Made by a program: the position numbers and the translations under genes. The notes under the pieces are model-generated. The model made no database searches. It was not told the origin of the DNA and saw only the letters and a list, made by a program, of their open reading frames with translations. Positions 12,594 through 26,077 of a stretch of 64,000 nt of DNA are shown piece after piece (position 1 is the first letter of the stretch; the number at the start of each line of letters is the position of its first letter). The stretch comes from Batillaria attramentaria (lineage: Eukaryota > Mollusca > Gastropoda > Batillariidae), in NCBI GenBank assembly GCA_018292915.2, contig JACVVK020000148.1, positions 787,001 to 851,000 on the forward strand. The letters run 5' to 3'.

Positions 12594-14453
12594 ATACTAG
12601 CAGTATCAACACTATCTTGCTCCAACTGCCTTGGCAGTTTTCTGTTGTCTTAGCTTTCAACTCAGCATTCTACAGAAAAGCAGAAGAAACAGAACAATTC
12701 TTTAATATCTTTACAAAGAAATGAGAGGATAGGTGTAGCAATACATGTACATAGTTTAGTTCTCTTTGGGCATAATAGGACTTTTCTCTTCTTTTGTGCA
12801 TGGAGCGTTGTAGTATTATTATTATTATTAATTACAGGTTTGAGGTATGTGTGGGATATGCCAAATTTACATTTATGCTGTGATCAGTTTAAAGGAAGGT
12901 GCAATTTCAGTCTCATTATTGGGGTAAAATTTAAATTAACTGTACCAGTACGTGACAGTACCTAGTGAAAACCCTGTCATTTCCACCTAGCCTGAAAATT
13001 AGAGAATTAAGTCGGCGAAGAAACCTGGAGGGACTCTCCTAAATTACACAAATCATGAGGCTCCAACGAAGACCATGGTTTGAATTCAGCTTTGCCAGAC
13101 CACAGCCAATGATTTCAAGTTTGGAAAGTGACTGCCCTCTGTAGCATTAATAGGCGACTGCATGTGCTGGCTGTTAAGCAGGTTTCTTTGGTTGTGACAG
13201 GAAAAACTTACGGGTAAAGAGTCACATTGTTGCTGTGGCGGTGAGACCGTGTCTTGCATCATACATGGGGTTTGGGTTTGGGCTTTTCATCATCACAAAA
13301 TAGGGGGAGGGGAGAAAAGCACTTGTGAAGAGTTTATTTTCTGTGAAGGAAAATTATTCTGAAATACATGTACACAGTTCAGCTTTTGCTTTGGAACAGT
13401 GTTGCACAGCAAAGAATGTGAACTTAGGCTGTGTAGGTTTTGGTTAGACAGAAAGGGTGTTCATCAAAACAAATACATCTAAGTTCTGTGAAGTTAGAAA
13501 GACAAGAGAATGCGGCAGTGCATTATGATCAAAACTGATTGTAGATAGGTTGTACATGTACATGAATTTAATGTGAGAGATATTAATACTCATCAACTGA
13601 TTGTACAAAATTAGAATGTAAATAGCTGTTGGAGTAGTCTGTGTGAATATTTTCTTTTCTGTTTTATCAAAACACTAAACAGAAATGCATTCTTTATAAA
13701 CATTCTGTAAACAGATACCCCAAAGACAGATTTCACCATATTGTTAAAATCTGTTTCATGTAGTTTTATCAGATACAAAGTGAGCGTCGGGACGCACATT
13801 AGTTTGCTATCAAGAGATGTGTCACTAGACATTGCTTGACTCGCATTTCCTTCTGTGACAATGAAGTATTTTTTATTGATGAAATATTGAATTGAAATTT
13901 GCATTTTAGCACAAAGTGCATGTGCATGTGTGTGAAAGAGTGTGTATGACAGAGAGAGAGAGAGCTTTCCATCAGTTACCGCACACTTGCAGTTTCATTC
14001 AGTTGCTAATCACTTCACAGTTATCAAAGCAAAAACAGACATGTCAGCACTGTTGTTATCTGAATGCATTTCTCCTTTCAGTGTGTGTTGACTGTAGGTA
14101 CAAACATGCAATCTTTATGTACATACTTATCATGTACATTTTGTATGCTGAACCCTACATGTTATATAAGCTGACATTGTGAACCTTGAGGTCTGAATTT
14201 TGATATAAAAGTAACTGGTTTGTTAATGTATAAATATATCCTGATGAAAATGTGTGCTTCAGGCAAGTTGAGAAATATTGTGTATAAATTATCGAAGTAA
14301 CTTGTAGCAGTTTTCATGTATGTAAATCGGACTTCATTCTTTCAAAGTTATTATCATGTACAGAGTTCAATTATAATTTCAGCATATATCCAAAAAAATG
14401 TACTCATTATACAAAAAATTAAAGATACCTTACAACTGGTATGCAAGGCTTTT

Positions 14454-14487
<34 letters not shown>

Positions 14488-15360
14488 CGAGCGAGCTTTT
14501 ATCTTTTAGCAAAATATTCAGGGTGAAGAATATAAAGCTATTGTGTCAGCAACAAATGGCTGCGAGTGTATGTACCACTTCAAGAGTGCATAACGTGTTA
14601 CAAAAGTTGACAGAGGGTGAGACAGAGAGCTTAACTCAAATACATTTTGTAGAACATTAGTTTTCCAAACTTGGGACTGCGTTTCTTTATTTGGCCTTAT
14701 GAAACAAATGACATACCAGTGGCCTTGCCCAGTGACTAGCAGAAACCATATACCTTTCTGTTTCACTATAATCAGTGAGTGATGGGTCAAATAATTTATT
14801 TCATACAATCTTGCAATCACTTGAAATCACAGACAGTGGTTAAGTTTATGGGCTCATACAGGAAAAGTATTTTTTATGAAGTTAGTTATTTCCTTCCATG
14901 AGTCATGTAAAGTGAACCAGAATAACATGCACTTGAATACCCAACAGTGTGACATTACAACACCATCTGCTGTCAACATGAAGGCCGAATGACAGCAATT
15001 GGATGCTCAGGATCACTCACTCTTTTTGTTTTAACCTACTGTACAGATTATGACTTGCAAGCAGACGGGTGCTGTACTGCATGTGAAACTTCACTCCTCA
15101 CATTGTGAGATCAGGTTTTACTGCATGGGTGTTACAAAACTGGCAATGTTTCGTGCACCCCAAAGACTCCAAAGACTGCAGTATGCTAACCTGTATGTAG
15201 GATTGCTTTGACAAATTAGGTCCCTACCAAAGGGTGTTAGGCTAAGGAAAAATGCTCCCTATGCATACCAGTTTTAAGCTCATAGCTTGCAATACCGCAC
15301 TCAAGTCCTACAGCAGTCAGCAACATTTACACATCACACGTAACATGCGCATTACAGCCG
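10493..15360. other. PALS1 3' UTR and convergent PALS1/TRNT1 intergenic region
   Basis: No protein-coding exon recognised on either strand. PALS1 (+) and TRNT1 (-) converge here, so much of it is probably 3' UTR. Candidate poly(A) signals are AATAAA at 11998-12003 for PALS1 and, on the minus strand, at 14795-14800 and 14686-14691 for TRNT1. Microsatellites include (TG)n at 12553-12589 and (GT)n at 14457-14480, the latter followed by GA/GCGA repeats. UTR limits cannot be set without transcripts. Confidence 0.5.
12553..12589. repeat. (TG)n microsatellite
   Basis: About 18 TG units in the PALS1/TRNT1 intergenic region. Confidence 0.9.
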
Positions 15361-18300
15361 TCAGGACACTTTTTTAGCCACCTCCTCTATTCTGTCCAGC
15401 AGTTCCTCTTTTGACATGGAGTAGTTGCTTTCTTTCCAAAGCTGCCTCAGTTCATTCAGAGTCTTCGCAAACACAGGCCCCTTTGGAACATTTTTGCTGA
15501 AAAGGTCATGGCCAGTGATTGGAAAACGTTGAGGGGTCCAGTTCCGGAACTCTTCAAGGAGTTTAACCTCTCCTCGATACTTCAACAACTCTGTAATCCT
15601 GTCCTTGACCTTGGGTTCCTTAGCAACCGTGTCATTGTGAAGGTCCATGCAGTAGCGAAGGGGTGGGCTGATGATGGTATCTTGGCGATGCTTGATGATA
15701 AAGAGGGCTGTCTTGGTTTCTTCGTTGGACATCTTGAGTCGCTTGTTCAAAGTGTAAACCTGGTAAAGTTAGAACCTGAATATAAACACAGATATGCAGC
15801 AAAACCTTACAGTAAGAGGTGTTAGGGGTGTGGAAGTGGTTTTACTGTGGATGCCATGGAATACCTGGATTTCATTCCCTGGAGCTCCTTACACTGCTCC
15901 CGCAAACTAAAACTTAATAATGCCTCAAGATGTAGCAAGTCTTCATTGAGTAAAATAACAGAGCAGCAAGGCCAGTGTACACATATGGTTCATCTGCCAA
16001 GATGCTATTCCTTGGAAATGGAGCCAGCACAACATCATAAGAGATCATAAAAACAAAAGCTTTTCATTATCATGTATTCAGCAATCCACACTTCATGACT
16101 CAACCCAGTGAAACATCATGTGCTTTATGGTGTGCGGCATGCAGGCCACCTCATGTTTGAGTTGGATTTGTCTGGCTGAGTTCTGAACTGTCCAAGTCAA
16201 TGAAAACAAGGCCTCACCTCATCTTCACTTGTCAGCAAGCCTGTCATGAACGTAATAGGCAGGGGAGACAACCCTTCTGCTCTCCCACACACGAGCTGAA
16301 ACTCCTCTACATTGCACGTCTCACTCAGACCTGCACACAGACAGCAAACGCATAAAGTGCATCTCAAATAAACAAAACAAACATTTCACAAACTTTGCCT
16401 CTGGAACAAAATTTGTGAGGTGCAAAGTTGCTCGCTTAGGATGTGTGACGATTTCTCAAGAATAAACAGTATATGAGTATTCAAATTTTGAGCTACAGCA
16501 AATTGACATTCACCTGAAAGTGAAGCTGGAGGCACCAAAAGCAAAAATTTCCAGCACCAACCAAGTCTCAGGAGAAACAGGGTACATATATATACCATCA
16601 AGTCACGGGAAAAACCCAGCCTCACACAGCTACGGTCAGACAAGCAGTCATAGGACACAACTGGAAATTTTGAGTCCCCCATTAGTGACCCATCAACCAC
16701 TGCGTGGAAAGGTGCACACAAGTTCAAACATAAATTGCTTATACTAGTGTTTGCTGGAGGTTTAGTTTTGTTTTGCACTGATGACAAATCCAACCTGTAG
16801 CTTTGTTGCTGTAAGAAAATGTATGGATAAAATTACCCATGTATGGCCCCATCCCTAGCTTGAGCATAGTGGCCATGATCGGTCCATTGAAGCGTCCACA
16901 CACGATCTTGCTCAGCTCCATCCAGATTCTCTCCCCAGATACATCTGTACAGATAAACCAAACACACGATTAATCCATAAGTAATTAAGAAAACTCAAGG
17001 AGGCTAACTTCCCATCTGCACAGGACACAGTAATGTATTTTTTGACTGTTCTGTCAATCTAAGCTTGTTGAAAACAAACAATAAAACAAAACAACAGTAA
17101 CAAAAGAACAGGTGGCAGATCAGAAGTCATGGTGTCACACATAAAACATATATGTAGCCCACAAAGTGAACATGGCAAGACATAATCATCGACAATAGGG
17201 AAAAAAAAAAGAAAAAAAAAAGAAGAAGAAAAAAAAAGAAGAGACATTTACTGGGGACCTCACAGGGGTGCTACCTGACTTCTTGGTCTCAAAACCTGAG
17301 TGAGAATATCAGAAAAACTGTTTAAGATGAGAATCTAAATGGCTGTCCAGATGCGAATTCGGAATATGTCACTCGAAGGTTCAAGATGTCATACTAGCAG
17401 GGCTGCTGGTCTACCAATAACTAGCCAGACTAGCGTCAGCAGAAAGTTATGAGATAGGCTGAATGTTAACTGCCATACTTGGTAATCCTTTGTCTAAAAT
17501 TTAGTGACAAGTAAAATGGTGGCCAAGAGTTTACCTTTCAAGCCATCCACATTTTCTCTGATGGCTTGGAGGACATCTGCTTCATGACAGTCAGGTCCAC
17601 TGGCAATGCGACCATAGAACCTGTTGATATATACCATGGGTAATCTGAGTGAAACTGACCAAGTATCCTATTGATATGAAGTAAAATTTGATTTAAAAAA
17701 ACTGTAGCAGACTGATGACTACCCTAATTTTTTATTCGTTACAGGCTCTAACATACATGAAACCCCATAAAAGTCCAATTAACAAAAACAAACGAACAAA
17801 AACTACAAAATTCCAATAAACAAAAAAATATATCTCAACATTGCAGACTACCTGCTGCTTGAACTGATTGTAAAGTGATTTACAAATTGTAAGCTGAGGC
17901 AGGTATGCTACAACTCTAGCAAATGTGTTCAATTAGCACCAGGACAGCAAACAATAATCAAAATGCACCAGTAGTAATGACTGGTATTAACAGTAATGCA
18001 GTGAATGACAAGGTCAGGTGAAGACACACTACCACTCTAATGACAACACAGTGGAAACGTGGGTGCTGTTTTAGTTGCTAGACAGATCCACCTGAAGTAT
18101 CGCAGAATGCGCAGGTAGTCTTCACGGATTCTCTCTGCTGCTGATCCCACAAATCGTACACGTCTAGCATCGAGGTCCTCCTTTCCATGGAAGTAATCAT
18201 AGAGGGTGCCATCAAATCCTGCGATACAGTCACCACTTAGATATATATATAGTTTCTCATTAGTGGTATTTCCCTCAAAAAACATTCCATCCCCTTTCTT

Positions 18301-19313
18301 TAAAAAAAAAAAAATAATAAAGACAGAATTCTACTGAAGTGCAGAATGCTGGAATATGAACACAAGTTTGACAGAAGGTTACAAGCATGTTAAACAAAAC
18401 AAAATAACAACAACAACAAAAACACCCCAAAGCAATGAACACCAAAACAGTAAGCATTATGCTGAGGATGGCCTGTATACAGCCATACACTAACCAAGAA
18501 ACATAGCGTTGATGGTGAGATCTCTTCGGTTTGCATCCAGCTGCCAGTCTTTTGTGAACTCCACTTCCGCATGTCGTCCATCTGTCACCACATCAATTCG
18601 AAGAGTTGTCACTTCAAAATTTTCCTGCAATACATGACAAAAGAACAATGATGCTGCCACCACCTCTACCTCTACTGCTACTCTCAACAACTGGCTCTGT
18701 CAAACATCATCTGTATGGATCTGCCATAAGTCTCTCCATATCAGCAGTTCCTGGTTTAGCAGTTAATCAATTAAACTAGTCCGTACAAAGCATCTCTCTC
18801 ACAAACAACTCGCTGCCCACCTTGCAAGAACCCAGGCCATTAAAATTTTCATTAGCTCAAATCAGTTGAAAGTTACATCGCGTAAGTAATTTCACCTGTA
18901 CCCTTTACAATCTGTATGTGATAAAGTCCAATAAATACCTTGTCGTTGATACGAGCTGTGATAGTTCCATGTTTCTCGCCCTTGTTGTTGATCATACGGA
19001 TGCTCTCTTTCTCGAACATCTCTTTCATCTGTGCTGGTGTTGCTGTAGTGGCGAAGTCTAAATCATGTGGTGTCTTGCCTGTCAACAAATCTCGCACTGC
19101 TCCACCAGCAATCCGCAGCTCAAAGTCATATTTATCAAACAGAGTTTTTAGCTGCTTAAGCTCAGGTGTGAACAGCTTGTGGAATTCAGGTGTGTCGATC
19201 TTCATAGTGAAAAGTTTCCCGGGTCTAACACAATACAACTTGGTCTGAACAAACAGGAATGTATTGCTACTTTGATAAGTCCATCGAGTTAGAAGCTGCA
19301 GAAGCTGTCGCAT
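15361..19313 (-). CDS. TRNT1: CCA tRNA nucleotidyltransferase 1, mitochondrial
   Basis: Adds the 3' CCA to nuclear and mitochondrial tRNAs. Seven coding exons, 5' to 3' on the minus strand: 19313-18939, 18624-18495, 18218-18092, 17620-17535, 16944-16837, 16330-16218 and 15759-15361 (stop TGA). They join in frame and give about 445 residues against 434 in human. Class II nucleotidyltransferase motifs are present: [14 protein letters not shown], the metal-binding [33 protein letters not shown] and [16 protein letters not shown]. The start [13 protein letters not shown] is rich in basic and hydroxylated residues and lacks acids, as expected of a mitochondrial presequence. A second Met ([11 protein letters not shown]) matches the LFTMK of human TRNT1 and could start a cytosolic form. 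A minus-strand acceptor (CTTTTCCAG) lies about 23 bases before the ATG, and a donor lies near 19534, so the 5' UTR is probably split. It is divergent from TRMT6. Confidence 0.95.
17194..17240. repeat. Purine (A/GAA) low-complexity tract in TRNT1 intron
   Basis: A-rich tract with interspersed GAA; on the TRNT1 sense strand this is a long pyrimidine tract inside the intron between 17535 and 16944. Confidence 0.7.
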
Positions 19314-20081
19314 TGCAAGGATGAGGTGTCCAAACTGGAAAAGTAAAAAAAAAAAAAAAAAAAAAAGTGAGGAAATACTACAACAAACCCATACAGGAAA
19401 ACTGAATATGAATTTAATTTTTTGTTCTCTCTGGCAGAACAACACAACAGCTGAGCATCGCTTGGAGGTACACATCCCAAACAGGAAACTAAACAGTATC
19501 AAATGATAAATGTTTTTCTCATCGGTACATTACCTGCTGTCTCTAGCTAGCATACACCAGAAGTGAGGAAACATTTGTTACTATGACAAGAAACTGAAAG
19601 CACATTTTCCAGTGACAGAGAGCGTGGCTTCATGACACAAGCATGGTGCAATAATGAATATTAACCACCAGAATACTAGGTGAAGCACGCTGAAATATAT
19701 ATATACATGTATATATAGATCTATACGTAAGTACCACCCCACCCCAGTACCTCAAGATTTCGGCGAAATAAGACCCATTGCGTCAACGCTGGATTACGTC
19801 CCCTGCTCAAAAAGTGAACCATTTCGGTATGGTTTACGTATAGATTGCATATTCCTTTATTTATCATTTTAACAATTTCGAATGGCAACAGATTGAAGAC
19901 AAAATCATTCTGAACAATACACGTGCATAATATAAGAAAGCAAGATAACAGGATTGGTATTCTTAAACGGCTTGTTGTTTGCATCTGTGCCAAATAAATG
20001 TGCTTCCGGCTAGAACACGCGGAAAGCTGAAAGCGAAAACAAAATCGAGCGGAACGAGTTCGGGGCAATATTACAACAGCT
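19314..20081. promoter_or_regulatory. Candidate bidirectional promoter of TRNT1 and TRMT6
   Basis: The two start codons are 768 bases apart and face away from each other. On the minus strand a CAG|GTAATG donor at 19534 and the acceptor near 19336 suggest a non-coding first TRNT1 exon, which would leave roughly 500 bases for a shared promoter. A short (TA)n block lies at about 19696-19712. No certain TATA box. Promoter function is inferred from the arrangement alone. Confidence 0.5.
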
Positions 20082-20239
20082 ATGGCTGAACAGAGAGTGA
20101 TCCAAGAAGGAGACTGTGTTCTCTTTAAAAGGGATGAACATTCCAAAGTATTTCAAATATTCAGAAAGAGGTAAGTATCTCACTTCATGTACATGCGACT
20201 TTTTACTGGAGGCAAAGGCTATTTCCCCGATACGGAAGT

Positions 20240-20307
<68 letters not shown>

Positions 20308-20835
20308 TAATAAAAACAAATAGTGAAGTGACACTGTATTGTCACCGTATCGAGATGGAGTAATTGCGCGATGAAGTTGGGAGAAATAGCCAGTCTGTCT
20401 AAAAAAAGAAGCTTGAAAATGTTTTGAAGATCTTTGCCTTGAAAATGTTTTGAAGATCTTTGCATGGCCTCTCTTTTTTCGTTTGTTTGTTATGGTTCCT
20501 AGGCAAATCTTTTTTGAGAAGACGAAAATCCGTGGTGATCAGCTTGTTGGTCAGGCCTATGGAACAAAATTTGAAGTGCAACATGGCAAACTGGTTGCAG
20601 CAGTACCACTACCAGAAAAATCATTGACATCTGCTGACAACACAGGTTGTGGGTCAGGTAAGGCTGTTCCAATAGATGTTTCGGTTTGTATTTGTGCCCA
20701 GACTGTGTCATGTTTTTACAAGTAACAGGGGGAAACAAAATTATTGCAGCAGTGTGTATGTATAAATTGCGTTTCTGTGCACAAACTGCATCTTATCTGT
20801 AGTATTACAAGTACAAGTGAAATACCTGCAACTTT

Positions 20836-20895
<60 letters not shown>

Positions 20896-23800
20896 ACGCA
20901 CCCACAGTCACTTCTGTGGCACAGGTAATAGTGTAATAAACATGATTATTGCTACAGTGCAGGTATATATTTAGCACATGCAAAGGTTCTGTTTAAATTA
21001 TATCTCTGTGCACATGTTCAAGTTGTTGCTGTTAAAACAGTGGCAGGTAAAGACAACAGAAACCTGGTAGCATCTGAGGAGAACCAGAAGCTGAGCCAGG
21101 AGGAGATAATGAAGATGAAGGGAGAGGGCTTATCTGGACAAGTAATTATTTACTCTTGCATAGACAAAGACAGTTAATTCGCCTTCTGTGTACTTTTGGT
21201 ATCTCCTTAACATTTTGCAGACAGTCTAATGTCACTAAAATATTGCTGAAGCTTTTGAAATTGAAACCATGAAATTTAATCACCTTGATCAGTATTCATG
21301 CTAATTTCAGAAGTTGGATATCAGATGAGAGCAGTGTGTAATGTGACTTGAATTTACTGCTTTAGTTTTCTTTGCCAGGAAATTGTGGGAAAGCTGGTGG
21401 AGCAGAGTGAAACCTTCAAGACAAAAACAGAGTTCTCACAGGAAAAGTACATCAAAAAGAAGAAGAAAAAGTAAAAATGTATTTCCTGTCTACATATATA
21501 AACATATGTATATGTTTGTTTTACATAGTGAGGTTTCTGTTGCAGTCAGTGTTTTTGACAGCGAGTGAAATAAAATTGATGTTGAGGCAGATGAATGGAT
21601 GTTGTGGTGTCAAATGGAAGACTTTCTGGAGATGCAACTGCAGCCTGCAAATGCAGTCCACTTACGCCTTTTCTATGAACACAGAATCAGCAAGCATCCA
21701 ATAGAAACATTGTTGGGAAGGGGAGACACCAAAAATTATTTGGAATGTGTTTTGAGAGGGGTTACTTATGCTGAATCATGAGGTCCAGATACAAGTCTAG
21801 GTGGGTCTGAGAGTATGGGATGGCAAAGTGGTGTTTTTAAATAGCCTTTTTAAAAAAATATGTGGGGGGAGGGGGGGGGGGTAAAGACAAAACACCCTGA
21901 AAATGTTGACTGTGGTATGCATTCATGATGTAGTCAACATTTGCATTTGATTTTCCTCAGGCACATGGTTGAGTTTCGGGTGCTGCAGCCGAATGCCAGT
22001 TTGTTGTTGGATGTCTACAAACAAACCCCATTCAAAATCTGGTGGGTCAGTTGGTGAAATGTATTTAAACTTACTCTAACTTGAGCAGGGGTAAAGGTGT
22101 CTAATGTGGAGTCTTCACTGTTGATTCATGCCAGATCACACGTCACATACACTGTCAAAAATTATGCCACTTTCATGTTGAAGTAATTTTGGGTGCAAAC
22201 CTTCAAAGAGCAGATGTTTCTCTGGAGAATATGCTTAGTGCATGTAATAATAGCATCCCCGTGTCCAATTGAAGACATCTGACATGTCTATCATATGATA
22301 TGCAATGTGCTCTTACATCTTAACACACATCAAGTTTATTTTACTAATTTTTTTAATTGCATGTTTCTGTTTACCAGTAATCTGAGAGCTGACAGCCTTT
22401 CTCAGTTGCTGTGTTACAGCAATGTCATGTCAGGGGCAACTGTGGCTGTGGTTGAGTCATGCCAGGGACTGGTGCTTGGAGCTGTCATGGAAAGGATGGG
22501 AGGTGTGTAAAATTGCAGCGACTAGCAACACCAATGTATTTGCTGATAGTAGTTTACAAACAAAACAAAACAACAACAGTAAAAACAAGTATTTGAGTGT
22601 GACATACAAATCACAGATGTTTTTAAAGATCCCATGTTTTTCACTACCCCAGTACTATAGTCATTTTTATTTGTATTTTCAGGAAGCGGGCGAGTTCTAC
22701 ACTTGTATCCAGGAAATGACATGAACAGGTGTGAAGAAATGCAGAAGACTAGAGACTGCCATCACATAAATTTATCCAGATTAAATCTATACTTAGTCAA
22801 CTAGCTACAAAATGGAAAAAAAAGAAGAAGTACTATTCAGTATACTGTATATAAGACAGAGCAGAAACTACTGAAGTGGCCTTGATGTTGACACTGTATG
22901 AATGAAACTAGCTACCACTAGTACCAGAACCAGATAGTCGGCTTGTTGAGGAAAGAATGGGTAAAGTGCATACAGTTCAGTTCTTGCAAAACTTGCTCTT
23001 TTCCCCCATGTCAATTCATTAGAAAAAATGCTAGCACATCCAGCTGAAACATGTTTTTTACTTGTGATCGTACAGTTGTCATTTCTGTTTCCCCCACAGG
23101 CACAACGTCAAGAACTTCAATTTCACTGCAGAACACATGGCTGTGCTGCACGAGTTCCCCCTAAACAAACTTGCCTCCCTCGAAAATGGCACACTTCTCA
23201 GCTCAACAAGCACAGGTGCTGTTGAAAGTGATAGAGGAACAGGGAGTTCGGACGCAGTGTCAAGAACAGATGAAGGAAATAGCAAGGCAGCAACTGCAGC
23301 TGACTCAGACAACGTGAAGAGCGATGAAGTGCAGATGGGGGATTCTCCTGAAAAGAATATCCAGGGAGACAGTGCGGGTGGAAAAGATGATGCAGACAGT
23401 GATAATGGTTGTGGTGATAATGGTGGTGATGGTGTGTGTGATGATGAAAAACATTCTGTACAGTGTGAAGGTGATGCTGGTACATCTGAGGATGGCAAGG
23501 AAAGAAGAAGGATGCCGCGAAAGAGAAATGGTACAGAGGAGGTGTGTAATACTGTGTGCAGTCAAGTATAGAAAGGTTTCTGAAGATACATTTGCCTCAC
23601 TCACAGACAAGTTTTAGCTCTCGTTCATACATCGAGCATGGTATTGTGATAGATTAATTTTGATTCTGTGGGTTTTATTCTTTCTTCTTCTTTCTTTGTT
23701 GTTGTTTGTTTGTTTTGTTTTTAGAGCTGATCACATAAAGACATGGCATCACAGATTATATTATTTAACCATGGCATTTTGATTTCATTCAGTTTCACTT

Positions 23801-25233
23801 CTTACCTTTGAATGTGCTTGTAAACTCACTCAGTCCCAAGTGGAAAGAAAAACAAAAAGCTTCATTATTGCTCTGGGCTATTCAGTTTTCGTGGATCGGT
23901 CCCCTTTTCTGGTTGTGCATATTTTCGTTCAAGTGTGAGTGTGGTGGTGTTTTTTTCTGTGTAGGCCCAAGCAGACAGAGAAGCAAAGAAGCAGGAACGC
24001 ACAGAGAAACTCAAGGCAGCTGCTAACATCCTGCTGGAGAAAAACTTGGACAGGTGAGGGATTATTTCATCCACAATTACTGTATATCTGCTTTGCCATC
24101 TGCTGTGGGTCATTGTTAGCAGTTCAGCACGTCTTCTGTCACTTGTTTGCTATCATATGGGAGAGATGCTATTGTTGATGAGAATCATGTGGAGTTAGTA
24201 TGTGCTTATCCTGTGTGTGTTGCGCTTTGGCGAGTTCTGTGACATACTGTGAAGTGTGCATGTTGCAGTCTCCTCATTGCCACTAAGCATGATCCTGTTC
24301 CACTTCTGTTGAGGCTGCTGCCATACGTTGCTCCATCACGATGCGTTGTCATCTTCTGTCAGCACAAAGAGGTAAACTTACTACTATAAGGCAGCAGCCC
24401 TCTGACTGCTGCCGTCCTTTGTATTGGCCGCCACAAAGCCGTTCCTAAGATTTTGCGTGACAGATGTCATATGATTTTGATGCCTCCTCATTGCATTTGG
24501 GGGTGAAAAAAAACAGAATTTGTCCTGCCAATTTTTATTTTTATTTTTTATTTTTACATTAATTTTGTTGTTTTCTGTGTTGACCCACAGGTGTAAACAT
24601 TCAGTTTTGCTGTTGCAGCCTCTTGTGGAATGCTACACACAAGTGCGTGAGAAAGGGCTGGGTGTGCAACTGCGACTGTCTGAGTCATGGTATCGTGAAT
24701 ACCAGGTAACACTTGTTTGTCACATTGTCTCACCTCAGAATGGGCAGAATGGCCAGTGTAAGGTTCAGATCATGTATGCTTGTGGTAAACTAGTTCAGCG
24801 TTATCATGAAATTGCATAAAAGTCACGACCAATGCACACTGAAGTTCATGGTATGGAAATCCAGGAATATCTTTCTGATGCAAATGATCCTGGCCGATCA
24901 AATCATGCATGCTCATGGTGAACAAGCACAGTATCATTTTGAACCTTGAATCATGCGTACACTCCGTCACGACTACTATGACTGATGTTTGCTAACATTT
25001 GTCTTCTTGCTTAATGTTTTGTGCATGACGGTCACAAGGAGTTTCTGCCATGCAGACAGTAAAGTGAACATTGTGGAAAGATACAGACAATGCACACTGT
25101 AGTTTATGGTATGACATATCCTGTCTGATGTGAATGATTTGTTTTTCAGGTGCTCCCTTCTCGGACCCATCCTTTGATGAGCATGTCAGGTACTGGGGGG
25201 TATCTTCTCAGTTTCATACGAGTCACATCATAG
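20082..25233 (+). CDS. TRMT6: tRNA (adenine58-N1)-methyltransferase non-catalytic subunit TRM6
   Basis: RNA-binding partner of TRMT61A in the heterotetramer that makes m1A58 in the tRNA T-loop. Twelve coding exons: 20082-20170, 20503-20657, 21041-21141, 21379-21470, 21961-22041, 22378-22502, 22683-22728, 23100-23541, 23965-24053, 24269-24371, 24619-24705 and 25150-25233 (stop TAG). They join in frame to about 497 residues, the same length as human. Recognised stretches: EGDCVLFKRDE, GQAYGTKFEV, SQEEIMKMKGEGLSGQEIV, YIKKKKKK, VMSGATVAVVESCQGLVLG, AVMERMGG, LYPG, HEFPLNKL, PLLLRLLPYVAPSRCVV and RTHPLMSMSGTGGYLLS. The AdoMet-binding loop is degenerate, as expected for this subunit. Exon 8 (about residues 230-377) carries a long, poorly conserved acidic Ser/Asp/Gly linker. 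The exon-3 acceptor is ambiguous (21041 or 21047, both in frame). It diverges from TRNT1 and converges with the START gene. Confidence 0.95.
20244..20305. repeat. (AC)n microsatellite
   Basis: About 31 AC units in TRMT6 intron 1, roughly 75 bases after the exon 1 donor. Confidence 0.95.
20412..20463 (+). repeat. 26-bp perfect tandem duplication
   Basis: Two adjacent identical 26-base units, each beginning CTTGAAAATG and ending GATCTTTGC, about 40 bases before the exon 2 acceptor of TRMT6. Identity suggests a recent event. Confidence 0.9.
20841..20894. repeat. (TG)n microsatellite
   Basis: About 27 TG units followed by GCACGCAC in TRMT6 intron 2. Confidence 0.95.
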
Positions 25234-25881
25234 TCTGTGCAAGTTTATTAGTACCAATAAGCTTTTACAGAACAACATAGATTTGCCTTTTTATTTAAAA
25301 AGAAAGAAAGAAAAGTTTATTAAAAAAAAATTAAAAAAATCACTAGTTGCTTGTTTGCATTTGTAGACTGTGCATGAGTGTTTGCGTGTGTTTGGTAATC
25401 ATTGAAATTGGTGTTTGGTCTAGGTCAGGCCAGTGGTTGTACAGAACTGGTTAATACATTGCACATTTATCTGTTTTTGTTGTTTTTTCTTTTCAAATAA
25501 CACATTCACTTGAGACAACTCCCCTCCCTTTTACAATTTGGAAATATAAAAGCCAAGAAATTTACACTTTCAAAATAATTTTTATTTCAAAGAACGAAAA
25601 GAAAAAGAAAATTACATGTAAAAAGAATAGCATTATCAAAGCATTTCTGTACAATTTTCTGGAATTATTGCATAACTTTGATTATGTCTGTCATGGGTCA
25701 GGTTATTTGTACAGACACAATGCAAAGAATGATGGGAAAGCCCAGGATCGGTACACAATGTACGTACATGTACCAGTATGGATACTATCGTATAGATATT
25801 CAAGAGTTTGTTGCAATGCAACAGCCAAGTTAGTGTACCACCAGTAAATGCCAAGGAAGCATACCTGTGTGCACCCATGAT

Positions 25882-26077
25882 CAGGGTTGCACATTTTTCA
25901 CAGCTGCTATAGGACAAAGTGTCCTGGAAACAGCAAAGTGATAGGACACAGTGCCCTGACCACTTAGTGGCAATAACAATTTTAATAGGACAAATGTCCG
26001 CTTGAGGTGGGAAAAAATAGGACATTTGAAATTTTTTTAGGTCAATGTCCTGGGACCGACTTAAATGTGCAACCCTG
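25882..26077. mobile_element. hAT-like MITE, 196 bp, with terminal inverted repeats and TSD
   Basis: The ends form a perfect 15-base inverted repeat, CAGGGTTGCACATTT. Both flanks carry CATGAT (25876-25881 and 26078-26083) as a target-site duplication. CAGGG...CCCTG ends are typical of hAT elements, whose duplications are usually 8 bp; only 6 match here. Inside are several small palindromes built on AGGACA/TGTCCT. There is no coding capacity, so it is a non-autonomous element. Confidence 0.8.

Noticed and set aside
15508..15825. 105-residue plus-strand open frame
   Set aside because: Antisense of the last TRNT1 exon, whose minus-strand frame matches the family.
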